Shown piece by piece: positions 9,804 to 19,686 of a stretch of 64,000 nucleotides of DNA (the stretch's first letter is position 1; the number at the start of each line of letters is the position of its first letter). The position numbers and the translations under genes were made by a program. The stretch comes from Oscillospiraceae bacterium (GTDB taxonomy: Bacteria > Bacillota > Clostridia > Oscillospirales > Oscillospiraceae). Location: NCBI GenBank assembly GCA_015067945.1, contig SVLM01000001.1, positions 1-64,000 on the forward strand. The letters are read 5' to 3'. Below the pieces are notes generated by a model that did no database searches, was not told the origin of the DNA, and saw only the letters and a program-made list of their open reading frames with translations.

Positions 9804-10574
9804 ATGGATTATAATTATCATGCACACACCACCCGTTGTTCCCACGCCACGGGTACAGAGGAATCTTATGTTGAAGCTGCCATTGCCGGCGGCATCCGCT
9901 ACATGGGATTTTCCGATCATATGCCCCACAGGTTTCCTGATGGCCACGAATCTTATTATCGTGTGCCTATGGACAGGGGCAAGGAATATGTGGATACAAT
10001 TAAAGCCCTTCGGGAGAAGTACGCCGGACAGATCGAACTGGCTGTTGGCTTTGAGATGGAGTATTATCCGGATTACTTTGATACCATGCTCCAAAATGCC
10101 AAGGACTTCGGTGCGGAGTATTTGATTTTGGGGCACCATTTCCTGCGGCAGGAATATCCCAATGGCTTGGGTGTTACCCGCGTCAACGACAATCCTGAGG
10201 ATCTGGAAGAATATGTATCCAATGTCGTTACAGCAATGGAAACTGGGGTGTTCACCTATGTTGCCCATCCTGATTCTTTCAACTTCATCGGCGATGAGGA
10301 GCTGTACCGTAAGCAGATGCGTCGTATCTGTGTCCGGGCCAGAGAGCTGAATATTCCCCTGGAAATCAATTTCCTGGGAATCCGTCGTGGCCGCCATTAT
10401 CCCAAGGAGCTGTTTTGGCAGGTGGCAGGTCAGGAGCAAAGTCCGGTGACCTTTGGTTACGATGCCCACGATACATCGGAAGCTTATGATCCGGATTCCT
10501 TGCCGATTGCCATGGATATGGTGAAAAAGTATCACTTAAACTATATTGGCAGACCTCAGCTAAGACCCCTGTAA
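9804..10574 (+). CDS. PHP-domain histidinol-phosphatase-like protein
   Basis: MDYNYHAHTTRCSHATG, MGFSDHMP, GFEMEYYPDY, LGHHFL, VAHPDSFNF metal-ligand motifs. Confidence 0.85.
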   Translation: MDYNYHAHTTRCSHATGTEESYVEAAIAGGIRYMGFSDHMPHRFPDGHESYYRVPMDRGKEYVDTIKALREKYAGQIELAVGFEMEYYPDYFDTMLQNAKDFGAEYLILGHHFLRQEYPNGLGVTRVNDNPEDLEEYVSNVVTAMETGVFTYVAHPDSFNFIGDEELYRKQMRRICVRARELNIPLEINFLGIRRGRHYPKELFWQVAGQEQSPVTFGYDAHDTSEAYDPDSLPIAMDMVKKYHLNYIGRPQLRPL

Positions 10575-10579
10575 ACATC

Positions 10580-10607
10580 AAAAGCCGCCCATCCGGGCGG
10601 CTTTTTT
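10580..10607. terminator. Bidirectional intrinsic terminator
   Basis: AAAAGCCGCCC-AT-CCGGGCGGCTTTTTT. Confidence 0.88.
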
Positions 10608-11448
10608 ATCGAATCATGACTTTTCCCGTACATTCCATTACCGAATCTTCAGTGATGATTTCTCCAACGCTGTCTGCAGTAATACAGCCGGACCGGGGAT
10701 TCTTCACCGAATCGATGTGTCCGATCACATCTGCCTCTACATCGGAATACTCAAATGCGAGGTCAGTTCCCTCCATCGTACAATTAATCAGTTTTAGATT
10801 TTTGCAGTAGCAAAGGGGTTGGGTACCGATGATTTTGCAGTTGATCATGGTCAGTCCGTCGGAAAACCAGGCAAGATATTCACCCTTTACCGTACTGTTC
10901 TTTACGGTAACATTCTTGCTGTGCCAAAAGGCGTCCTTTGTGTCCAAAACGGAGTCGCTGATTACGAGGTTCTCCATGTATTGGAAAGAGTACTTGCCCT
11001 TCATATGTACTTGCGTCAGCTCTACATCCCGGCTGTCCAGGAACAGGTACTCCGCTTGAATGTTGCTGTCATAGACACGGATGTTTTGGCATTTCCAGCC
11101 AAATTCCGGGGAATCCACCGTACACTGCCCAAGATATACATCCTGGCATTCCCGCAGTGCTTTAATGCCACCAAGATTGGATTCAACAATACGGCCACTC
11201 TGTGCGTACCAAATTGCGGCCCGCGCTTTCTCGTCCATCTGGCAGTTCGTCATTGTAAATTGCTGTACGTGCCACAGTGGGTAACGCAGCGAAAACCGAC
11301 ATTGATTCAGTCCGATATTTCTCGCCTCTTTCAGGGCGGATTCTCCATCTGCAGGCCCCTCAAAGCGGCATGCAACCACATGTGCATCGGTAAGGTTATA
11401 TAAGGCTCGCTCAGCATCGAAGGTTTGGTTGGAAATGATATTTGCCAT
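10606..11448 (-). CDS. DUF3737-family protein (beta-helix-like)
   Basis: NQTFDAERALYNLTDAHVVACRFEGPADGESALKEARNI; repeated short strand pattern. Confidence 0.8.
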   Translation of the reverse strand: MANIISNQTFDAERALYNLTDAHVVACRFEGPADGESALKEARNIGLNQCRFSLRYPLWHVQQFTMTNCQMDEKARAAIWYAQSGRIVESNLGGIKALRECQDVYLGQCTVDSPEFGWKCQNIRVYDSNIQAEYLFLDSRDVELTQVHMKGKYSFQYMENLVISDSVLDTKDAFWHSKNVTVKNSTVKGEYLAWFSDGLTMINCKIIGTQPLCYCKNLKLINCTMEGTDLAFEYSDVEADVIGHIDSVKNPRSGCITADSVGEIITEDSVMECTGKVMIR

Positions 11449-11531
11449 AGCTTGGCTCCTTTGTCGTTGTTTTTATTGCAGTATAGCATATTGGGGCGGA
11501 AAATGCAAATCTGTCCAGCTCAAAAATAGGG

Positions 11532-11559
11532 TTGATTTTTTTTGCGGATGCGGTACAAT
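11532..11559 (+). promoter_or_regulatory. Putative asnA promoter
   Basis: TTGATT, 16-nt spacer, TACAAT. Confidence 0.5.
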
Positions 11560-11590
11560 GGGAACATATTCTGATTTGGAGAGGATCATT

Positions 11591-12598
11591 ATGAGCAAAA
11601 TCTATGTGCCCGAGGGATACCGTCCGATTCTGGACGCTTATGATACCCAGCGGGCCATTGCCTATATCAAGCATACCTTTCAGGAGGAATTCTCTGCTGC
11701 GTTGAACCTGAAGCGTGTCTCCGCACCGCTGTTTGTTACCCGCCAGTCCGGCCTGAACGACGACTTAAACGGTGTGGAGCGTCCGGTTTCCTTTGATATT
11801 CCCGCAGTGGGCGAAGACGCTTTGGTCGTCCATTCCCTTGCCAAATGGAAACGGCTGGCACTGAAACGGTATCACTTTGTCGTTGGCAACGGTCTATATA
11901 CCGATATGAATGCGATCCGCCGCGACGAGGAATTGGATAATATCCATTCCATTTATGTGGACCAGTGGGACTGGGAGAAGATCATCACAGCGGAAAATCG
12001 AAATCTGGATTACTTAAAGCTGATTGTCCGTGCGATCGTCCGTGCTATCTGCGACACCAACGATCGGCTTCATGTGCGTTTCCCGCAGCTGCGTGTGGAG
12101 CTGAGCAGGGAAGTGGCCTTTATTACAACGCAGGAGCTGGAGGATCTGTACCCGGATCTGACACCGGATCAGCGGGAGAATGCCTATGTCCAGGAGCACC
12201 ACACCGCCTGCATTATGCAGATCGGTGATAAACTCCGCTCCGGTAATCGGCACAGCGGCCGTGCCCCGGACTATGATGACTGGTCGCTGAACTGTGATAT
12301 CTTCTTCTGGGATGAAGTGCTGAACCGGGCTCTGGAGATCTCCTCCATGGGTATCCGAGTGGATTCTGCTGCGTTGGACAGACAGCTGAAGGATGCCGGT
12401 TGCGATGACCGGCGGGAATTGCCCTTCCATAAGATGCTCCTGAACGATGAGCTTCCGCTGACCATCGGCGGCGGTATTGGACAGTCCCGGCTGAGTATGC
12501 TGATGATGGGTTGTGCCCATATCGGTGAGGTTCAGTCCAGTATTTGGGACGCACATACATTACAGGTCTGCGAGCACGCAGGCATTCCGCTTCTTTAA
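11591..12598 (+). CDS. asnA: Aspartate--ammonia ligase
   Basis: FVTRQSGLNDDLNGVERPVSFD, VDQWDWEKII, GGGIGQSRLSMLMM typical of AsnA. Confidence 0.93.
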   Translation: MSKIYVPEGYRPILDAYDTQRAIAYIKHTFQEEFSAALNLKRVSAPLFVTRQSGLNDDLNGVERPVSFDIPAVGEDALVVHSLAKWKRLALKRYHFVVGNGLYTDMNAIRRDEELDNIHSIYVDQWDWEKIITAENRNLDYLKLIVRAIVRAICDTNDRLHVRFPQLRVELSREVAFITTQELEDLYPDLTPDQRENAYVQEHHTACIMQIGDKLRSGNRHSGRAPDYDDWSLNCDIFFWDEVLNRALEISSMGIRVDSAALDRQLKDAGCDDRRELPFHKMLLNDELPLTIGGGIGQSRLSMLMMGCAHIGEVQSSIWDAHTLQVCEHAGIPLL

Positions 12599-12607
12599 CA
12601 GTTATCA

Positions 12608-12636
12608 GGCACCGACTGTTTTGTCGGTGCCTTTTG
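12608..12636 (+). terminator. Intrinsic terminator
   Basis: GGCACCGAC-TGTTTT-GTCGGTGCC-TTTT. Confidence 0.8.
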
Positions 12637-12666
12637 CTGTTTTTTACGTAATTGTCATATTTTAGG

Positions 12667-12695
12667 TTGACTGTCCGTAGCAATTGTGTTACTAT
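12667..12695 (+). promoter_or_regulatory. Putative sigmaA promoter for the lipoprotein cluster
   Basis: TTGACT, 17-nt spacer, TACTAT. Confidence 0.65.
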
Positions 12696-12756
12696 GTTAT
12701 CTGTAAAATTAGGTAATATGGGCTAATATTTCCTAGGGAATTACAGGAGGAATCAT

Positions 12757-15543
12757 ATGAAAAAGACTAAGCAAATTTTGTCGATGATCTTGGCTGTCGC
12801 AATTATGCTGTCAATGGCATCTATGCTGTTTGGCTGCGACAATTCCGAGACCCCTGACGAGGGCACACAGCCCACCACCGGCAACTCCGGTGCAGTTAAG
12901 ACCTATTTGGTCAATGTCCAAACCGCCGGCGGTATGCCGATGGCGGGATTGGATGTCTATATTTATTCCGATAATATGTCCAATCTGGAGAAGTTTGGGC
13001 AGACGGATGCCAACGGCAATATCTCCTTTGATATGCCCGAGAAGAGTGATTATATGGTTGCTCTTGCCGGAGCACCTAAGGGTTACGAGGTCGCTGACAG
13101 CTATTCCTTTACTGGCACAACTGCTGCTATCCGGCTGAACTCCTCTCTGATCAAAGACGATAGTCTGTCCAGTGCCACCCTGGCCCTTGGCAGCGTCATG
13201 TATGACTTTACCGTCACAACTCACGACGGCAAAACCATCACCTTGTCTGAGCTGCTGAAGGAGAAGGAAATGGTTCTGCTCAACTTCTGGTACACCACTT
13301 GCACCTGGTGTCTGGAGGAGTTCCCTTACATGGAGGAAGCCTACCAGATGTATAAGGACAAGATCGAGATCGTTGCGCTGAATCCCTTCGAGGCCGATCC
13401 TGCCATTAAGAGCTTCCAGGAAAGCAACAATCTGACCTTCCCCATGGCAAGCTGCAATGCAGGCTATGCCAATGCCTTTGGTATTTCCGGTTATCCCACC
13501 TCCGTTGTTGTCGACCGCTACGGTGTGGTTTGCCTGATCGAATCCGGCGGCATCACCAGCCTGCGTCCCTTTACCAGCATTTTTGATTACTTCACCGGTG
13601 ATGACTATAAGCAGAAGCTCTGCACCAGCCTGAATGAGCTGGTCACCGCTGTGAAGCCCACCCAGACCATGCCCTCCAACGAGGAGATCGGTGCCGCCAT
13701 CAATAACGGCGATATTACCGTTACCTACCGTCCCGAGGAAGGGGAGGGTGCCGAGTTCAGTTGGCCCTTCGTGCTGTCAGAAAAGGGTGGCGAGACCTGC
13801 CTGAAGGCTTCCAATCAGAGCATTGATGATTCCTACGCTATTATCTATGCCGATGTGACTTTGAAGGCCGGTCAGGCCGTGGGCTTTGACTACTGGGCAT
13901 CCACCGAAAACCTTGCTGACATTCTCTATGTCATTGTTGATGGAGAAGATATCTACTCCATTTCCGGAACCAACCAGACCGGCTGGAAATCCTGCTATCC
14001 CTGGGTTGCTCTGGAGGACGGCGAGTACGAGATCGCTCTGTGCTATTTGAAGGACGAATCCGGTAGCGAGGGCGAAGACACCGTGTATATCAAGAATATG
14101 TGTGTCATTGATGCCAAGGATATCGATGTGCCTACTTACATTCCCCGGCAGGCTGCCACCACCGAGGATGATGGCTTTACCTATAACTATGTGGATGTAG
14201 TATTCAATTCCAAGGACGGCTACTACCATGTTGGCACCGCCAACGGCCCCTTGCTTCTGGCCGACCTGATGGGTTACACCCAGTTCAATGAAGAGCAGCC
14301 CGTGTTTAGCCTGGTTTATGACAACAATATGCAGGTGGATGGCAAGCCTTATTACGATGTGATGCTGGATCACTTCACCCTGGCATCCAATTCCTCCTTG
14401 TTTGGTATCTGCACCGTTACATCCTCTTTGGCTGAACAGCTGAAGGTGGTTGCTTCCCATTACGGCTTCGATGGCACCGATAATGAATGGCTGAAGGTCT
14501 GCAAGTACTTCCAGGTCTACGGCACCAATAATGCCCAGTTGCAGGATCCCATTGCGGGTCTGGCACCGTTCTGTGCCTACACAGCTACCTTGGGCAAGAA
14601 TGTGGCGTCCAACTACTTCTATTACGATCGCCCCATCATTCCCCGGGGTTCCTTGGCAAAGTTCGTTCCCACCAAGTCCGGTGTTTACCGCTTTACCTCC
14701 AAAAGCGATTACGCTCAGGGCATTGAGGGCTGGATCCACGACGAGAACGGCAACGTTATCTACACCTACGAGTATGATGAGCGTCTGTATGAGGATACCA
14801 TCAATGTGTCCATGCTCTACTACATGGAGGCCGGCAAGACCTACTTTATCAACATGGCCTTCTGGGATGTCTATGCCACCGGCTACATCAACTACGATGT
14901 AGAATTTGTCGGCACCAGCTATGACCTGTTCCGCCTGGCATCTCCCGGTTACTTCACCTATGATGCCGACGCAGAGGGTGAGAATATGTACTACACCATC
15001 AGCGGCGGTATTAAGGTGGCTCTGGGTAAGGATGGTTACTACCATGAAGACCTTGGCGGCGGCAAGCTGGGAAGCATCGTTTATGCTGACTTCTATGGTC
15101 TGACTCTCTTCGATACCCCCATTGCCACCAACAACGGCGTGATGGGTATGATCGACAAGGGTGCTTTCGATTTCAGCAAGAATGAAAATGATATGTACAT
15201 CCTGGCGTACCTGAAGAAGAACAACAATGATGTTGATGCTACCCTAGCGGAGTTGAAAACCGTCTGGGGCGAGGATTACGACGCCAACTACCTGGAATAT
15301 CAAGTGGATGATATCCTGTCCGGCATCTACCATGGCCGGGGCAAGGATTACACCGCCACAATCAAGACTTATTTAAGCAAAATCATCACCAGTGGCAAGG
15401 CTGAGCTCATCGGCTGCGTACCCGTTACCGCAGAGCTGGCCGATATCCTGCAGCTGCTGATGGAAAAGTACACCTTTGACAATGTGGAATGTTCCTGGCC
15501 CAAGCTGTGCTATTACTACGATACTTTAAGTGCGGCAGGCTAA
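12757..15543 (+). CDS. Large lipoprotein: prealbumin/SpaA-like domain + TlpA/redoxin domain + C-terminal extension
   Basis: Lipobox MLFGC; KTYLVNVQTAGGMPMAGLDVYIYSD; NFWYTTCTWCLEEFPYMEEAY (CxxC thioredoxin fold). Confidence 0.8.
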   Translation: MKKTKQILSMILAVAIMLSMASMLFGCDNSETPDEGTQPTTGNSGAVKTYLVNVQTAGGMPMAGLDVYIYSDNMSNLEKFGQTDANGNISFDMPEKSDYMVALAGAPKGYEVADSYSFTGTTAAIRLNSSLIKDDSLSSATLALGSVMYDFTVTTHDGKTITLSELLKEKEMVLLNFWYTTCTWCLEEFPYMEEAYQMYKDKIEIVALNPFEADPAIKSFQESNNLTFPMASCNAGYANAFGISGYPTSVVVDRYGVVCLIESGGITSLRPFTSIFDYFTGDDYKQKLCTSLNELVTAVKPTQTMPSNEEIGAAINNGDITVTYRPEEGEGAEFSWPFVLSEKGGETCLKASNQSIDDSYAIIYADVTLKAGQAVGFDYWASTENLADILYVIVDGEDIYSISGTNQTGWKSCYPWVALEDGEYEIALCYLKDESGSEGEDTVYIKNMCVIDAKDIDVPTYIPRQAATTEDDGFTYNYVDVVFNSKDGYYHVGTANGPLLLADLMGYTQFNEEQPVFSLVYDNNMQVDGKPYYDVMLDHFTLASNSSLFGICTVTSSLAEQLKVVASHYGFDGTDNEWLKVCKYFQVYGTNNAQLQDPIAGLAPFCAYTATLGKNVASNYFYYDRPIIPRGSLAKFVPTKSGVYRFTSKSDYAQGIEGWIHDENGNVIYTYEYDERLYEDTINVSMLYYMEAGKTYFINMAFWDVYATGYINYDVEFVGTSYDLFRLASPGYFTYDADAEGENMYYTISGGIKVALGKDGYYHEDLGGGKLGSIVYADFYGLTLFDTPIATNNGVMGMIDKGAFDFSKNENDMYILAYLKKNNNDVDATLAELKTVWGEDYDANYLEYQVDDILSGIYHGRGKDYTATIKTYLSKIITSGKAELIGCVPVTAELADILQLLMEKYTFDNVECSWPKLCYYYDTLSAAG

Positions 15544-15558
15544 TATGAGGTATCCTAT

Positions 15559-16779
15559 ATGAAAAAGATTATTGCGATTCTTTGTGCATTGCTGTGTATT
15601 TGCAGCCTGGTTTCAGGCTGCAAGACCGGCGGTAATACGGGGGAAACCTTATCTCCAAATGCCGATTACAGTGTTACCGTAACCGATGCGAACGGCAATG
15701 TATTTACATCCGGCGTCATTGTGCAATACCTGCAGAACGGCCAGCAGATTGCCATGCAGCCGGTGAACAACACCGGTACTGCGGTAAAGAATCTGCCCCG
15801 TGGCTCGTATACCGTGGAACTGATGTTTACCGACAGCAACGCAGCCTACTATTACGATAAGGCTGAATTGACCTTGAGTGCTGAAAAGACCCAGCTGTCC
15901 GTTTCCTTGAAGCAGATGCCCGTGGGTACATCTCAGAATCTGCATGTTGGCAGCCAAGCCTACCAGGCATACTTCGTAAAGTCCGGTGCCACCTGGGTGA
16001 CACTGAAGCCTGGCATGAACTATTTCCTTTTCTCTGCTGAAAAGGCCGGTACCTACAAAATCTCCGCTCCTGCGGATGTGGCAGAGCTGGGTTACTATGG
16101 CATGCCCCATTTTGTCCAGCAGCAGAGTGCGTTGGAGGTGGTAGATAATACCGTCACCATCTCCATTAAGGAATCTATGCTGGAAGGCATATATGTCTTT
16201 GGCTTGAATGCCGCCGCAGATACAAGCTGTACTCTGACCATTGAACGCACCGGCGACCCCCAGTGGGGTGTAGAAGATGAGCCCTGGACTGTTTATAAGC
16301 CTACTGTGGAGCTGAATCCGTATACGCTGTCTGCCGGTGTGAAGCTGACCGATTTCGACCTGACCGCCAGCAGCTATAATCTGGTTCTGGGCAGTGACGG
16401 CTTCTATCACCTTAACGATGCCAACGGCCCTCTGGTTGTTGTATATCTGGGCGTTTCCAGCAAGTACCTGGATTCCTTCCAGACCATTGCAGACAAATCC
16501 TCCATCAGTAAGTATTTCTATGACGAAAACGGTAATTTCCTCAAGAAGGAAAGCTACAACGAATGCCTGCTTTCCTATTTTGAAGTGATGGATCCAGATG
16601 CCGGTGTCTATCCGCTGACGGAAGATCTGAAGTATATCATTCAGCAGCGTGGCGACTACTACGGTTGGTGGGATTCTGCCAGCAAGGGCTACATTTTTGT
16701 GGATTCTCAAGGCACTCCCGATGTGACTATTAACCCCGATGTTGCTTGGCTCTTTGCCTGTGCCTACATCGCTCAGTAA
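15559..16779 (+). CDS. Lipoprotein homologous to the C-terminal part of the 16795 product
   Basis: Lipobox LVSGC; NYFLFSAEKAGTYKIS, IERTGDPQWGVEDEPWTVY, YNLVLGSDGFYHLNDANGPLVVVYL. Confidence 0.7.
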   Translation: MKKIIAILCALLCICSLVSGCKTGGNTGETLSPNADYSVTVTDANGNVFTSGVIVQYLQNGQQIAMQPVNNTGTAVKNLPRGSYTVELMFTDSNAAYYYDKAELTLSAEKTQLSVSLKQMPVGTSQNLHVGSQAYQAYFVKSGATWVTLKPGMNYFLFSAEKAGTYKISAPADVAELGYYGMPHFVQQQSALEVVDNTVTISIKESMLEGIYVFGLNAAADTSCTLTIERTGDPQWGVEDEPWTVYKPTVELNPYTLSAGVKLTDFDLTASSYNLVLGSDGFYHLNDANGPLVVVYLGVSSKYLDSFQTIADKSSISKYFYDENGNFLKKESYNECLLSYFEVMDPDAGVYPLTEDLKYIIQQRGDYYGWWDSASKGYIFVDSQGTPDVTINPDVAWLFACAYIAQ

Positions 16780-16794
16780 AAGGAAGTTGATGCT

Positions 16795-19584
16795 ATGAAA
16801 AATTCAACATTTACAAAATTGGCCCAGCGGCTGATGTTGATCCTACTTGCGATTTCTGTGATCATGTCTGTTGCTGGCTGCGTCGAACAGGAAACACCTC
16901 AGTCTACTGAGCCCGTTTCTGTGACCTATACCGTTACGGTAAAGACCAATGCGGGTCATCCTTTGTCCGGTATCGGTGTCTATGTTTATACGGATGCCGA
17001 TATGGAAGATCTGTACGACTTTAAGCGTACGGACGATAATGGCAGCATTACCTTTACCGGTCTGTCCGGCAATTATGTCGTGATACTGGATAATGCACCT
17101 GCTGGCTATAAAGTTGATACCAGTTACCCGGTTACCGGCCAGCAGACCCAGATCGTCCTTTCTCCGGATATGGTAAATCCCGATGATACCACCAAGATCG
17201 GCCTGGGCGACGCAATGTGCGAACTGACCGTCACCGACACCGACGGCGTGACCCACACCCTTTCCAAGCTGCTGGAAGAGAAGCCCGCTGTTGTGCTGAA
17301 TTTCTGGTTTGTATCATGCGATCCCTGCCGTTCGGAATTTCCTGCTATCCAGCAGGCTTACGAGAAGTACAGCGATGACATTGCGTTGATTGCAGTCAAT
17401 CCCACAGATACCAACGAACAGATCGCACAGTACAAAGCTGACATGGGCCTGACATTCCCCATGGCAAGCATCGATGCAAAATGGGTTGGTACCAACGGCA
17501 TCTTCGGTAATATCGCATATCCCACCACCATCATCATCGACCGGTTCGGTACTGTCTGCCTCATGCATACCGGCAGTGTTCCTGACGCGGAGATCTTTGA
17601 ATCCCTCTTTGCCTACTATAGTGCAGATGGCTACACCCAGACTGTTGCAGACAGCGTGGAGGATATTCTGAAGCTGACCAGCCAACAGGGAAGTGTAGCC
17701 AACCCGTTGGAAATTATGGGCGTGACGGAATTCACTGTTACCGTTCCTGCCGGCGGCAAGACTTACTGCAACCTCTATCGGGTCTTCGATATGTACCTGA
17801 CCATTGAGAATGCCAACGCCACCGTGCTGTACAACGACTATACCTACATGCCGGAAAACGGCGTTGTCAAATTCCCGGTGCAAGCTCCGGATACCTTCCA
17901 GCCTGCGGTGCTGGTCTTTGGCAATACCGGCACGGAAGAGCAAACCTACCAGGTAACGCTGTCCTTCATTCCCGGTACCCAATCCAACCCTCACATGCTG
18001 ACCACCGGCAATCTTTCTACCCACATCGATGCCGGTAACGAGCAGGGCGTGTACTATATTTTTGAGGCAACCCAGAGCGGCACGCTGATCGTGCAGCATA
18101 CATCCATAACCGCCGGTGTTACCTATGACTACGTCCTATATAATCTGGACTCTTACACCTATGTGAATATGTCGGAATCAGGCGTTGACGGTAAGCTGCA
18201 GGTCGCTGTGGAACCCGGCCAGCGGGTGCAGATGTCCATTGGTACCATTAGTGATGCTGAGGGACAGACCTATCCGGCTGCAGATGTGGAATCCCTGATC
18301 TCCTTTGTCCCCAATTCGGAGCCCACTCAGCCTCCTGTTACAGAGCCCTCTGAGGAACCCACTGTGACTCCCACTCAGGAGCCCTCCCAGGAACCTTCTC
18401 AGGAGCCTTCCCAGGAGCCTTCTCAGGAACCTTCTCAGGAACCCTCCCAGGAGCCTACTGAGGCACCCACCGAGGCACCGACCTACGACCCCAATGATGG
18501 TAACATTACATATACCGTAACCATTACCGACGAATATAACGAGCGTTTGTCCAATGTTACTGTTTCCATCAAGGGCACAAAGGGTAATGATACGCAAAAA
18601 ACCAACAGCAGCGGCGTCGCCACATTCCGCCTGCCTGCCGGTACATATACCGTCACCATCACCGCACCTAACGGCTACAAGGTACCCAGTGGAACCAAGA
18701 CCGTATCCAAGAAGTCTCCTGATCTGGAGGTTGCTCTGGAAACATCCATTCCTGCAGGCTACACTATGCTCTATGTTGGCCTTGCCTACAATGTTAACGA
18801 GGGTAATACCCCGGTTACGCTGAATCAGGGAGAATTGAACTACTTCCTGTTCACCCCCACCAGAGCCGGTCTGTATCGCTTTAGCTGCACCGGCGGCACT
18901 TTGAGCTATTGGGGCAATAACCCCCAGTTCATTCAGGACCTGTCCAATTTGAGCAGTATCGAATACGCCAATAACAGCTTCGTTCTGTCCATTAAGGAAG
19001 GCCATTTGAATTCTCCCTTTATCATTGGTATCACCACACCGGTTGGCACAGACAGTGGCATCCTTTCCGTGACCCGAATCGGCGATCCGGTTCTTAGTAT
19101 TGAGGATCAGCCTTGGGTCACCTACACCGGCAGCCATACCCCCAGCACCGGTTTCCCTGCGTCCTCTGCCACTGCAACCCGTGTAGATATCACGGCTGCC
19201 ACAGGCACCTACAATCTTGTCTTGGGTGCCGATGGCTTCTACCGCATGGGTGCAAACGGTCCGATCATTTACCTTGACTTTGATGATGCTACCTATATGT
19301 CTGCTCTGAAGGATATTCTGTCTCAGGGTTTGGGCATCCGAGCTTATGTGCAGAAGGGTGACGGCACCGTAATCAAGGAGGATTATCAGGAGCTGTTCAC
19401 TGCCTATGTTGGCTGCATCGATGCCAACGGCCGCTATGCTCTGACTGCTGATTTGATGCACATTCTGAAGGAGTACGGTCAGGATCAGGCATGGTGGGAT
19501 GCAGAACTCAATGGCTATCTGGTGGAAGCTGTTCCGAACCTGAATCCTGAGTACGCCTGGATGTTTGCCTGTTACCTTGGCTAA
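16795..19584 (+). CDS. Large lipoprotein: SpaA-like + TlpA/redoxin + EPSQ linker + second SpaA-like + C-terminal module
   Basis: Lipobox SVAGC; NFWFVSCDPCRSEFPAIQQAYEKY; (EPSQ)n; YTVTITDEYNERLSNVTVSIKG; YNLVLGADGFYRMGANGPIIYL. Confidence 0.8.
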   Translation: MKNSTFTKLAQRLMLILLAISVIMSVAGCVEQETPQSTEPVSVTYTVTVKTNAGHPLSGIGVYVYTDADMEDLYDFKRTDDNGSITFTGLSGNYVVILDNAPAGYKVDTSYPVTGQQTQIVLSPDMVNPDDTTKIGLGDAMCELTVTDTDGVTHTLSKLLEEKPAVVLNFWFVSCDPCRSEFPAIQQAYEKYSDDIALIAVNPTDTNEQIAQYKADMGLTFPMASIDAKWVGTNGIFGNIAYPTTIIIDRFGTVCLMHTGSVPDAEIFESLFAYYSADGYTQTVADSVEDILKLTSQQGSVANPLEIMGVTEFTVTVPAGGKTYCNLYRVFDMYLTIENANATVLYNDYTYMPENGVVKFPVQAPDTFQPAVLVFGNTGTEEQTYQVTLSFIPGTQSNPHMLTTGNLSTHIDAGNEQGVYYIFEATQSGTLIVQHTSITAGVTYDYVLYNLDSYTYVNMSESGVDGKLQVAVEPGQRVQMSIGTISDAEGQTYPAADVESLISFVPNSEPTQPPVTEPSEEPTVTPTQEPSQEPSQEPSQEPSQEPSQEPSQEPTEAPTEAPTYDPNDGNITYTVTITDEYNERLSNVTVSIKGTKGNDTQKTNSSGVATFRLPAGTYTVTITAPNGYKVPSGTKTVSKKSPDLEVALETSIPAGYTMLYVGLAYNVNEGNTPVTLNQGELNYFLFTPTRAGLYRFSCTGGTLSYWGNNPQFIQDLSNLSSIEYANNSFVLSIKEGHLNSPFIIGITTPVGTDSGILSVTRIGDPVLSIEDQPWVTYTGSHTPSTGFPASSATATRVDITAATGTYNLVLGADGFYRMGANGPIIYLDFDDATYMSALKDILSQGLGIRAYVQKGDGTVIKEDYQELFTAYVGCIDANGRYALTADLMHILKEYGQDQAWWDAELNGYLVEAVPNLNPEYAWMFACYLG
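18373..18456 (+). repeat. 12-nt imperfect tandem repeats encoding (EPSQ)n
   Basis: CAGGARCCYTCYcag-type units. Confidence 0.85.
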
Positions 19585-19629
19585 ATAAGAAAAAATTTCA
19601 AATTTTTTGAAATTTTTTCAAAAATAGTA

Positions 19630-19658
19630 TTGCACCCTGCGGACAAACGTGCTAGAAT
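19630..19658 (+). promoter_or_regulatory. Putative sigmaA promoter
   Basis: TTGCAC, 17-nt spacer, TAGAAT. Confidence 0.55.
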
Positions 19659-19686
19659 GATGGATATTTATTCAATCGAGAGGTAA

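Noticed and set aside
11440-11591. T-box or riboswitch leader before asnA
   Set aside because: Leader too short; no T-box sequence (TGGNACCGCG-like) and a promoter lies only ~30 nt from the start.
18373-18456. 12-nt repeats as CRISPR or regulatory iterons
   Set aside because: In-frame coding repeats (EPSQ) without spacers.
18178-19461. 427-aa minus-strand ORF with RRFLRRLLGR repeats
   Set aside because: Arg/Leu repeats are the complement of the EPSQ repeat DNA.
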